Below the pieces are notes generated by a model. It did no database searches. It was not told the origin of the DNA and saw nothing but the letters and a program-made list of their open reading frames with translations. Below, one piece after another: positions 27,356 through 34,167 of a stretch of DNA of 64,000 nucleotides. This DNA comes from Streptomyces sp. MBT53 (GTDB lineage Bacteria; Actinomycetota; Actinomycetes; Streptomycetales; Streptomycetaceae): the NCBI RefSeq assembly GCF_016654115.1, contig NZ_JAEQAZ010000001.1, positions 62,001-126,000 of the forward strand, written 5' to 3'. The position numbers and the translations under genes are program-made. How positions within the stretch are numbered: the stretch's first letter is position 1; every line of letters starts with the position of its first letter.

Positions 27356-28485
27356 CCGGGCCCGCGGAGGTGCGCTGCATGCTGATGCGCGGCGGCACCT
27401 CCAAGGGCGCCTACTTCCTGGCCGAGGACCTCCCCGCCGACCCCGCCGAACGCGACGACCTGCTGCTGCGCGTCATGGGCAGCCCCGACCCGCGCCAGAT
27501 CGACGGCCTGGGCGGCGCCCACCCGCTCACCAGCAAGGTCGGAGTCGTCTCCGTCTCGGCCGACCCCGAGGCCGACGTCGACTACCTGTTCCTGCAAGTC
27601 GCCGTGGACCGCGCCGAGGTGACGGATCGTCAGAACTGCGGGAACATCCTCGCCGGAATAGGCCCGTTCGCCGTGGAGCGGGGGCTCGTGGCCCCCGGTG
27701 ACGACGAGACGTCCGTCCGCATCCGCATGCTCAACACCGGGGAACTCGCGATCGCCAGCTTCCCCACACCGGGCGGCCGGGTCGACTACACGGGCATCGC
27801 CGAGATCTCCGGCGTACCCGGCACCGCGGCCCCCGTGGTCATCGAATTCCCGCAGGGCACAAGCCCGTTGCTGCCGACGGGCCGGATCCGGGACGTCATC
27901 GCCGGCACCGAGGTGACATGCGTCGACAACGGCATGCCGGTCGTCCTGATCCCGGCCACCGCGCTGGACGTCACCGGCTACGAGAGCCCCGAGGAGCTGG
28001 AGGAGAGCCTCACGCTCGCCGACCGCCTCCGGGAGATCCGCCTGGAGGCCGGCAAGCTGATGGGCCTCGGTGACGTCGAGAACACCACGGTGCCCAAGCT
28101 CAGCCTGCTGGCTCCGCCCCGGGACGGCGGAGCGGTGACGACCCGCACCTTCATCCCCGTCCGCTGCCACACCTCGATCGGCGTCCTCGGCGCCGCGAGC
28201 GTGGCGGCGGGGCTGCTCCTGCCCGGCGCGGTGGGGGAGGGCATCGCGGACGTCACGCGACAAAGTGACCGAATTCGCATCGAGCATCCCAGCGGATTCC
28301 TAGACATCGAAACTAGCGTGGCCCCCGCATCCGGCGAGTCCGCTCCCGTGGTCCGCAGAACCGCCGTGGTGCGCACCGCCCGCAAGATCTTCGACGGCAC
28401 CGTCTTCCCCCGGCCCGCCGACACCACCCCCACACCCGCACCCGTACGACCCCTTGGAGGCAACGATGGCTCCGCCGCTCGGTGA
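27352..28485 (+). CDS. galD: 4-oxalomesaconate tautomerase-like protein (PrpF family, GalD-like)
   Basis: A 377-residue PrpF-family isomerase with two diaminopimelate-epimerase-like halves. Key blocks are CMLMRGGTSKGAYFLAEDLP at the N-terminus, DRQNCGNILAGIGPFA with the first catalytic Cys and VRCHTSIGVLGAASVAAGLL with the second Cys region. GalD converts the keto and enol forms of 4-oxalomesaconate. The GTG start overlaps the aldolase stop. Related PrpF proteins isomerise aconitate, so the exact substrate rests on context. Confidence 0.85.
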   Translation: MTGPAEVRCMLMRGGTSKGAYFLAEDLPADPAERDDLLLRVMGSPDPRQIDGLGGAHPLTSKVGVVSVSADPEADVDYLFLQVAVDRAEVTDRQNCGNILAGIGPFAVERGLVAPGDDETSVRIRMLNTGELAIASFPTPGGRVDYTGIAEISGVPGTAAPVVIEFPQGTSPLLPTGRIRDVIAGTEVTCVDNGMPVVLIPATALDVTGYESPEELEESLTLADRLREIRLEAGKLMGLGDVENTTVPKLSLLAPPRDGGAVTTRTFIPVRCHTSIGVLGAASVAAGLLLPGAVGEGIADVTRQSDRIRIEHPSGFLDIETSVAPASGESAPVVRRTAVVRTARKIFDGTVFPRPADTTPTPAPVRPLGGNDGSAAR

Positions 28486-29416
28486 CATCGCCCATATCGG
28501 CCACGCCCAGCTCTTCACCCCGGACCTGGACGCCAGCGTCGCCTTCTTCACCGACTACCTCGGGCTGACCGTCAACGGGCAGCACGGCGACACCGTCTAC
28601 CTGCGCACTTACGACGACTACGAGCACCACAGCCTGGTCCTCACCGCCCGAGAACAGCCCGGTCTCGGCCGCCTCGCCCTGCGCACCTCCAGTGAGGAGG
28701 CCCTTCAGCGCCGTATCAAGGCGATCGAGGACGCGGGCGGCACCGGCAGGTGGGTCGAGGACGAGCCAGGGCTCGGCAAGCTGTACGTCACCACCGACCC
28801 GGACGGTCACGAGCACGCCCTCTACTGGGAGAGCGAGCACTACCGGGCCCCCGACGAGTTGAAACCGGCCCTGAAGAACCAGCCGCAGGCCAAGCCCAAC
28901 CGGGGCGTGGGAGTTCGGCGGCTGGATCACATCAACTTCCTTGCCGCGGACGTGCTGTCGAGTGCCGAGTTCCAGCAACACGTGCTGGGTGCGCGGCCGA
29001 CGGAGCAGATCCAGCTCAACAGCGGGCGGATCGCGGCGCGTTGGCTGACGTACACCAACAAGTCGTACGACGTCGTCTACACCGAGGACTGGACCGGCTC
29101 GACCGGGCGGCTGCATCACATCGCCTTCGCCACCGACACCCGTGAGGACATCCTGCGCGCGGCCGATCTCGCCATCGACACAGGCGTGTTCATCGAGACG
29201 GGACCGCACAAGCACGCCATCCAGCAGACGTTCTTCCTCTACGTCTACGAACCCGGCGGCAACCGCATCGAGTTGTGCAACCCGCTCACTCGACTCGTCC
29301 TGGCGCCCGACTGGCCGCTGATCACCTGGACCGAGGAGGAGCGGAAGAAAGGGCAGGCCTGGGGCCTGAAGACCATCGAGTCCTTCCATACGCACGGGAC
29401 TCCGCCGGTCGCCTGA
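28466..29416 (+). CDS. Type I (VOC) extradiol ring-cleavage dioxygenase, metapyrocatechase-like
   Basis: A 316-residue two-module extradiol dioxygenase. The C-terminal module carries the Fe(II) triad: His in RRLDHINF, His in GRLHHIAFA and Glu in GNRIELC. KHAIQQTFFLYVYEPGGN is the catechol 2,3-dioxygenase signature, with the conserved Tyr. ATG at 28466 follows GGAGG and overlaps the end of the GalD-like gene by 20 bp, so it is cotranscribed. Given its neighbours it may cleave gallate or a related trihydroxybenzoate to an oxalomesaconate-type product; known gallate dioxygenases belong to the unrelated LigB class. Catechol-like substrates are the alternative. Confidence 0.9.
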   Translation: MAPPLGDIAHIGHAQLFTPDLDASVAFFTDYLGLTVNGQHGDTVYLRTYDDYEHHSLVLTAREQPGLGRLALRTSSEEALQRRIKAIEDAGGTGRWVEDEPGLGKLYVTTDPDGHEHALYWESEHYRAPDELKPALKNQPQAKPNRGVGVRRLDHINFLAADVLSSAEFQQHVLGARPTEQIQLNSGRIAARWLTYTNKSYDVVYTEDWTGSTGRLHHIAFATDTREDILRAADLAIDTGVFIETGPHKHAIQQTFFLYVYEPGGNRIELCNPLTRLVLAPDWPLITWTEEERKKGQAWGLKTIESFHTHGTPPVA

Positions 29417-29464
29417 GCGACCCGCGAGAGCCGTCGGAGTCACCCTCACGCGATTGTCGATGAG

Positions 29465-29488
29465 ATTGTTGACAAAAACGTTGACTAT
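29465..29488 (+). promoter_or_regulatory. Second GntR operator, upstream of the aromatic-acid transporter
   Basis: ATTGTTGACAAA at 29465-29476 and CGTTGACTAT at 29479-29488 are tandem half-operators that repeat the GTTGACAAT core of the site before the GntR gene. They lie 54-77 bp upstream of the MFS start in a 125-bp gap, so the transporter probably has its own GntR-controlled promoter. Confidence 0.6.
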
Positions 29489-29541
29489 CCAGGGGGTGAC
29501 TCCTTAGCGTCTGGCGCACCAAGCACGAGAGGTAACCAACG

Positions 29542-30879
29542 ATGTCTTCCTCCCCCTCCCCGTCCCCCGCTCTGTCCGCCCGCGGCAGCCGACTGGCCCT
29601 CCTGGTCATCGGCCTGTGCTGGCTGGCCGTCCTCTTCGACGGCCTCGACATGTTCATCTACGGCTCGGTGCTCCCGCACCTGCTGGAGACGAAGACCTTC
29701 GGTCTCACCGCGGACCAGGCCGGCGACCTCGGTAGCTACGCCACGTTCGGCATGCTGGTGGGCGCCCTCACCGCGGGCACGGTCGCGGACCGGATCGGCC
29801 GCAAGCAGCTGATGATCGCCTGCGTGACGCTGTTCTCGCTGGCCTCCGGGATCTGCGCGGTCTCCGGCAGCGTCGAGGTCTTCGGCCTCGGCCGCACCCT
29901 CGCCGGCGTCGGCCTCGGCGGGCTGCTGCCCACCGCGATCAGCATGGTCTCCGACTACGCCCCGCGCGGCCGGACCGCCCTCACCATCGGCATGCTGATG
30001 ACCGCCCACCACGCCGGCGGCATCCTCTCCGCCTACGTGGCCAAGTGGCTGGTGGACCCGGTCGGCTGGCGCGCCGCCTTCTGGGTCTGCGTCCTCCCGC
30101 TGCTCTTCGTCCCGGTGCTGCTGAAGTTCCTGCCCGAGTCGCTGAGCTTCCTGGTCGCCAAGGGCCGCACCGACGAGGCCACCGCCCTCGCCGAACGCTT
30201 CGAGGTCGAACTCCCCGCCGCCACCGGCAAGAAGACCGCGGCCGACCGCTGGGACGCCCTGCGCAACCTCTTCAGCGGCGGCCAGTGGATCCAGACCCTG
30301 CTGTACTGGTTCGCCTCCTTCGGCGGCCTGCTCCTCGTCTACGGTGTCGCCACCTGGCTGCCCACCCTGATGCGCGCCGAGGGCTACGCACTCGCCGACG
30401 CCCTCACCTTCGTCGTCGTCTTCAACCTCGGCGGCATCGTGGGCATGCTCGCGGCGGGCCGCGCCGCCGACCGCTTCGGCGCCCCGCGCATCTCGTCGAT
30501 CTGGTTCGCGCTGACCGCCGTGGGCGTCTTCCTGCTCGGCGTCCACATGAACCAGGCCGTCACGATGCTGGTCGTCTTCCTCACCGGCGTCTTCCTCAAC
30601 AGCGCCCAGACGATGATCTACGCGACGGTCTCCATCCGCTCCACCCCCGACAACCGCGCCACCGCGGTCGGCTGGACCTCCGGCATGGGCCGCTTCGGCG
30701 CCGTCTTCGGCCCCTGGCTCGGCGGCCAGCTGCTCGCCTCCGGCAACGGCGACTGGGGCTTCACGTCCTTCGCCATCGCCGGTCTGTCGTCCATGGTGTT
30801 CATCGGGATCGCCGCCCTGCGCAGCGCGAAGCAGGCCGCGCAGGCCGACGCCCCGCAGGAACTGGTCGGCACGCACTGA
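29542..30879 (+). CDS. MFS transporter, aromatic acid:H+ symporter (AAHS) family
   Basis: A 445-residue protein with 12 predicted transmembrane helices. The AAHS signature appears in helix 1 (CWLAVLFDGLDMFIYG, with the conserved FDGxD) and the MFS loop motif is GTVADRIGRKQLM; SYATFGMLVGALTAG also fits the PcaK/GalT group. It should import a benzoate-type acid, consistent with the adjacent extradiol and GalBCD-like genes. AGAGG lies about ten bases before the ATG. Confidence 0.92.
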   Translation: MSSSPSPSPALSARGSRLALLVIGLCWLAVLFDGLDMFIYGSVLPHLLETKTFGLTADQAGDLGSYATFGMLVGALTAGTVADRIGRKQLMIACVTLFSLASGICAVSGSVEVFGLGRTLAGVGLGGLLPTAISMVSDYAPRGRTALTIGMLMTAHHAGGILSAYVAKWLVDPVGWRAAFWVCVLPLLFVPVLLKFLPESLSFLVAKGRTDEATALAERFEVELPAATGKKTAADRWDALRNLFSGGQWIQTLLYWFASFGGLLLVYGVATWLPTLMRAEGYALADALTFVVVFNLGGIVGMLAAGRAADRFGAPRISSIWFALTAVGVFLLGVHMNQAVTMLVVFLTGVFLNSAQTMIYATVSIRSTPDNRATAVGWTSGMGRFGAVFGPWLGGQLLASGNGDWGFTSFAIAGLSSMVFIGIAALRSAKQAAQADAPQELVGTH

Positions 30880-30907
30880 CCCTGACGGGCGCACACGGAC
30901 ACGACCG

Positions 30908-30944
30908 GACGCCGGCCACCGCAGGGGATGCGGGGGCCGGCGTC
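30908..30944 (+). terminator. Hairpin terminator after the MFS gene
   Basis: GACGCCGGCC (30908-30917) pairs perfectly with GGCCGGCGTC (30935-30944), and inner CCGCA/TGCGG (30919-30923 with 30929-30933) extends the stem. It starts 29 bp after the transporter stop and closes the GntR-controlled region. Confidence 0.75.
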
Positions 30945-31046
30945 GGTCTGTACGGCGTGCCCGGTGCCGGTGATCTCCGGGGGCTCGCACGGAGTCAGGT
31001 CGGAACCCGCTCGCTCCGGTGGGTGAGCCCCGTCTAGGGTTCCGGG

Positions 31047-31616
31047 ATGAGCAACTCCCTTGCGGCCGCTGTTCTCACGACCGCCGACCTGTCCGAAGCG
31101 CTACGCGCCGTGCGTACCTTGCTGGGCAGGGCGGACATCGGCCAGGGGGAGGTCGACTTCGAAGCCGTGATCAGGTCGCCGGATGTTCTGGCGCGCGTAC
31201 GTCAGGTACTGCCCGACCTCGCATGGTGGGCGTCGGCCGGCAAGGAGCACGGTTCGTCGGAGGCCGGCGACAATCCTGCGGACTGCCTGCCGATCCGAGT
31301 GTTCGACTGGGGCCGTCCGTTGGACCGTGCCGAGCCCTTCATCGCCGCTCTGGGGCCGGATCCCGCGGCTGTCCGGTGGGATCTGGACGAGTGGTCCGCG
31401 GTTCCCGAAGCGGGACTGGAGGCGATCTCGCAGAAGTACGCGTACCTCACGTTGACCGTGAATTCCCGGGACCTCTACCAGGACGAGCCGTCGCGGGACC
31501 ACACCGTCCACGTACACGTCCGGAACCGGAACGGCTTCCAGCTCGCCCGCGCCCATTGGCTCGCCGATCAGGTGGGCGGCCGATTCACCGGCAGGGTGGA
31601 GCCGGCCTATCTGTGA
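31047..31616 (+). CDS. Hypothetical protein
   Basis: A 189-residue soluble, acidic protein that I do not recognise. It has no signal peptide, membrane segment or clear motif. GC and codon use are slightly lower in bias than in the flanking catabolic genes, and it sits next to the insertion element, so it may belong to an accessory island. The CTAG target of the element begins 7 bp after its stop. ATG at 31047 follows a possible GGG-rich ribosome site. Confidence 0.55.
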   Translation: MSNSLAAAVLTTADLSEALRAVRTLLGRADIGQGEVDFEAVIRSPDVLARVRQVLPDLAWWASAGKEHGSSEAGDNPADCLPIRVFDWGRPLDRAEPFIAALGPDPAAVRWDLDEWSAVPEAGLEAISQKYAYLTLTVNSRDLYQDEPSRDHTVHVHVRNRNGFQLARAHWLADQVGGRFTGRVEPAYL

Positions 31617-31659
31617 CCCGAGCTAGGCACTGTCTCTTAGATCCGTCCGTGAGATTGTC

Positions 31660-32043
31660 GTGCTCGTGATCGAGTCCTGGGTGATCAATGACGACAGTTC
31701 TGTCCCGGTGTCGTCCGGGGTGGTGCTGGAGGCTCTTCGGTCGAGGATCGACAGGGGACAGCTTGAGACGTGGCTGATCAGCTCGTCCGGACGGTTGCTG
31801 GCCTTCACGACGAACACCGAGCGCGCGATGGTGATGCTGCTCGAAGAGGAGGGCGATCCCGGCGAGCATGCCGTGGACCCGGAATCCGAGGGGTCGAGCG
31901 ACGGGTTTGTCCTGTCCAACGGGCAGCAAGACGAGTATCCGGACCAGGACACCGTGCCTATCGGTGAGGCATTCAGACTCGTGGAGCACATCGTCGGCAC
32001 GGGCTCGTGGCCCGCGGACGCGCATTGGGTCGTCGATCGCTGA
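31660..32043 (+). CDS. Imm1-like immunity protein carried inside the IS element
   Basis: A 127-residue acidic protein. The C-terminal half (FVLSNGQQDEYPDQDTVP, then EAFRLVEHIVGTGSWPADAH and a final Trp) resembles the Imm1 family of polymorphic-toxin immunity proteins, which is the basis of the call. The GTG start is only 33 bp inside the left terminal repeat, and the stop lies seven bases before the transposase stop on the opposite strand. No toxin gene is adjacent, so it would be an orphan immunity gene. The exact family needs a profile search. Confidence 0.55.
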   Translation: MLVIESWVINDDSSVPVSSGVVLEALRSRIDRGQLETWLISSSGRLLAFTTNTERAMVMLLEEEGDPGEHAVDPESEGSSDGFVLSNGQQDEYPDQDTVPIGEAFRLVEHIVGTGSWPADAHWVVDR

Positions 32044-32050
32044 CAGCGGT

Positions 32051-32910
32051 CTATCGCCGGGCCCAGATGAGGATGGCGGCGAGGTGGAGTGCGGCCTGGT
32101 AGACGATGGCGAGCTTGTCCGTTCGCATGGCCAGGCCGCGCCATTGCTTGAGCCGGTTGATGCACCGTTCGACCGTGTTGCGCTGCTTGTACGCCTCGGC
32201 GTCGAAGGCAGGCGGGCGGCCGCCGACGCGACCTCGCCGCAGACGGTGGCCGATCTGGTCGGAGGGCTGGGGGATGACAGCGCGGATCCCGCGTCGGCGG
32301 AGGTGACTTCGGATCGAGCGGGATGAGTACGCACGGTCCGCCAGGACGGTGTCCGGCCGGGTCCTTGGTCGTCCGGGCCGACCTCTCGGAACACGGATGG
32401 CAGCCATGACGGCCTCGAAGACCGGAGCATCGCCAGCTTGACCTGCGGTGACGCGGAGAGCCAGCGGCCGTGCATGGCCGTCGCTGGCGAGGTGGACCTT
32501 CGTGCTCAAGCCGCCTCGGGACCGTCCGAGCGCGTGATCGTCGGGCTCGGCCCGGCCTGGAGCCCTTTTTTCCTGGCCCCAGCGGAATGCTGGTGAGCCC
32601 GGCAGACGGTGGAATCCACCGACACGGTCCAGCCGACATCATCGCTGCCGTCCGCTGCTGACAGGAGTGCGGCGAGGATTCGCTCCCAGGTACCGTCCAT
32701 GGCCCACCTGATCAGGCGTTTGTGGGCGGTCTGGAACGAGCCGAGCTCGTCTGGCAGGTCCCGCCAGGGAGAGCAGGTGCGGTACTTCCAGGCGATGGCC
32801 TCCAAGGTTCGGCGGTGATCGGCCCACCGCCGACCGCGGACCGGATCGGCCGGCATCAGCGGCTCGATCCGGCCCCACATCGCATCAGTGATCACTAATC
32901 GGACAGGCAC
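32051..32910 (-). CDS. IS5-family transposase, two frames joined by -1 frameshift
   Basis: OrfA (32910-32506) and orfB (in the -1 frame, to 32051) together encode one DDE transposase of about 286 residues. OrfA has the DUF4096-type N-terminus (MPVRLVITDAMWGRIEPLMP) and the first Asp in VSVDSTVCRAHQH. OrfB has the second Asp in VLADRAYSS and the Glu in KQRNTVERCINRLKQWRG. A slippery A-AAA-AAG heptamer lies on the minus strand at 32571-32565. Slipping back one base there yields RAPGRAEPDDHALGRSRGG and then LSTKVHLA, the normal family junction, so the gene appears intact. Confidence 0.88.
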
Positions 32911-32947
32911 ATCCGATCAACTGACGAACCGATCAAGGAGACACGCT

Positions 32948-33361
32948 CTAGTCGTCCGAGCCCATCTGGTCCTCCGCCGACAGGTGTTCCACCGTCTTGC
33001 CCGTCTCCGTGAACGTCCGGGTGACGTACCCCGACGAGTACACCCACAGGATGCGCAGCGGGGTGTCGCCCACGTTCCGGAACAGGTGCGGGATCGGTGA
33101 GGGGACGTACGTGGTGTCGTACTGCTCCAGCTTCGTCACCTCGCCGTCGACCACGACCTCCGCCTCGCCCTCCAGGATCGTCACGTGCTCGTCGCAGTTG
33201 TGCGAGTGCAACGGCGCCCCGGAGCCGACCGGATACACGCTCATCCCACTGGTGATGAGGTTCTCCCCGCTCGCCGACGGCGTCGTGACGAGAGGCGTCG
33301 TGACGACGGCACCGCCCCGGTCGAGCACGGGCACGGACGCGACCTTGATGATCGTGGTCAT
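32948..33361 (-). CDS. Cupin domain protein, cluster member
   Basis: A 137-residue single-domain cupin. Cupin motif 1 is [20 protein letters not shown] (His-X-His, a Glu/Asp and a third His as metal ligands) and motif 2 is [14 protein letters not shown]. It may be a small dioxygenase, isomerase or sensor; such cupins are frequent in catabolic clusters. The stop codon (TAG) is made by the CTAG target of the IS element, so the coding sequence survives the insertion intact but anything downstream has been separated. It is divergent from the CMD/ABC operon and shares its regulatory region. Confidence 0.88.
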   Translation of the reverse strand: MTTIIKVASVPVLDRGGAVVTTPLVTTPSASGENLITSGMSVYPVGSGAPLHSHNCDEHVTILEGEAEVVVDGEVTKLEQYDTTYVPSPIPHLFRNVGDTPLRILWVYSSGYVTRTFTETGKTVEHLSAEDQMGSDD

Positions 33362-33429
33362 CCGGAGTTCCTTTCCACTTACACACTTCTGCGTCGAACG
33401 ACGTTAGGCCTCGCGCGGGGGAATGGGTG

Positions 33430-33467
33430 CCCTCTGGCGTGCAGCTTTACCTTGCATTTCCAGAGGG
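33430..33467. promoter_or_regulatory. Nested palindromes in the divergent cupin/CMD promoter region
   Basis: CCCTCTGG (33430-33437) and CCAGAGGG (33460-33467) form a perfect 8-bp inverted repeat. Centred inside it is GCAG-CTTTACC-TTGC (33441-33455), one mismatch from the GCAA-N7-TTGC box found at the other promoters of the cluster. The shared centre, near 33448, suggests one symmetrical regulator complex. Confidence 0.65.
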
Positions 33468-33564
33468 GTGAGCTTTCCGGACCCGGCTGTAGCGTCGGCA
33501 CGCATCGCACGGCCGCACGAACCGTGCACGTAACGCGCCGGAAAGAAAAGGCAGGTATCGGCCC

Positions 33565-34167
33565 ATGAGGCTCCCCGTTCTCACCGAAGAGGAAATGGAC
33601 CCGCGCCAGCAGGAACTGGCCGCCCGCATCGCCGGCCGGCGCGGTGCCGTCCGCGGCCCCTTCCGGGTCTGGCTGCACAGCCCGGAGATGTGCGAACGGG
33701 CGGAATCCCTCGGCGCGTTCGCCCGCTTCGACAGCAGCCTCCCCAAGCACCTCAGCGAACTCACGCTGCTGATGGCCGCCCGTAACTGGGACGCGCAGTA
33801 CTCCTGGAACGCCCATGTGCACCAGGCGATCGAGGCCGGTATTCCGGAGGCCGCCGTCAAGGCGATCGCGGAGAAGCGCGAGGCGGTCTTCGACAACGAA
33901 GTGGACCAGGCCTTCTACCAGTTCTGCCGCGAGATCCTCGACGACCACTTCGTCACCGACGCGACCTTCGCCGCCGCACTGGAGCACTTCGGTTCCAAGG
34001 GCCTGGTCGACACGATCGGCGCGCTCGGCAACTTCACCATGCTCGGCATGTGCCTCAACACCTTCCAGGTGGACCTCCAGGCCGACAAGGAACCCCCGTT
34101 CCCGGACATCCGAGGCTACGTCCGTGTCGCCCCGGACGGCCCCGACGGCACCGAACCACGCCCGTGA
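33565..34167 (+). CDS. Carboxymuconolactone decarboxylase-like (AhpD-fold) protein
   Basis: A 200-residue helical protein of the CMD family (HLSELTLLMAARNWDAQYSW, and NAHVHQAIEAGIPEAAVKAI). The AhpD CxxC redox pair is absent, so it is a CMD-type enzyme rather than a peroxidase partner. Members decarboxylate or isomerise ring-cleavage products; here the substrate is unknown. It is the first gene of a four-gene operon with the ABC importer, and its stop overlaps the ATPase start (GTGA), so enzyme and importer are made together. Confidence 0.88.
   Translation: MRLPVLTEEEMDPRQQELAARIAGRRGAVRGPFRVWLHSPEMCERAESLGAFARFDSSLPKHLSELTLLMAARNWDAQYSWNAHVHQAIEAGIPEAAVKAIAEKREAVFDNEVDQAFYQFCREILDDHFVTDATFAAALEHFGSKGLVDTIGALGNFTMLGMCLNTFQVDLQADKEPPFPDIRGYVRVAPDGPDGTEPRP

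Larger units (their letters stand above)
31627..32947. mobile_element. IS5-family insertion element with a passenger gene, CTAG duplicated at both ends
   Basis: Both ends are visible. The left end begins GGCACTGTCTCTTAGATC at 31627; the right end, read inward from 32947, is AGCGTGTCTCCTTGATC. They share TGTCTC and GATC and form imperfect terminal repeats. CTAG at 31623-31626 and again at 32948-32951 is the target duplication expected for this family. Inside are a minus-strand transposase in two frames (32051-32910) and, between it and the left end, an Imm1-like gene. At 1321 bp the element is longer than usual for its transposase because of that gene. Confidence 0.85.
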
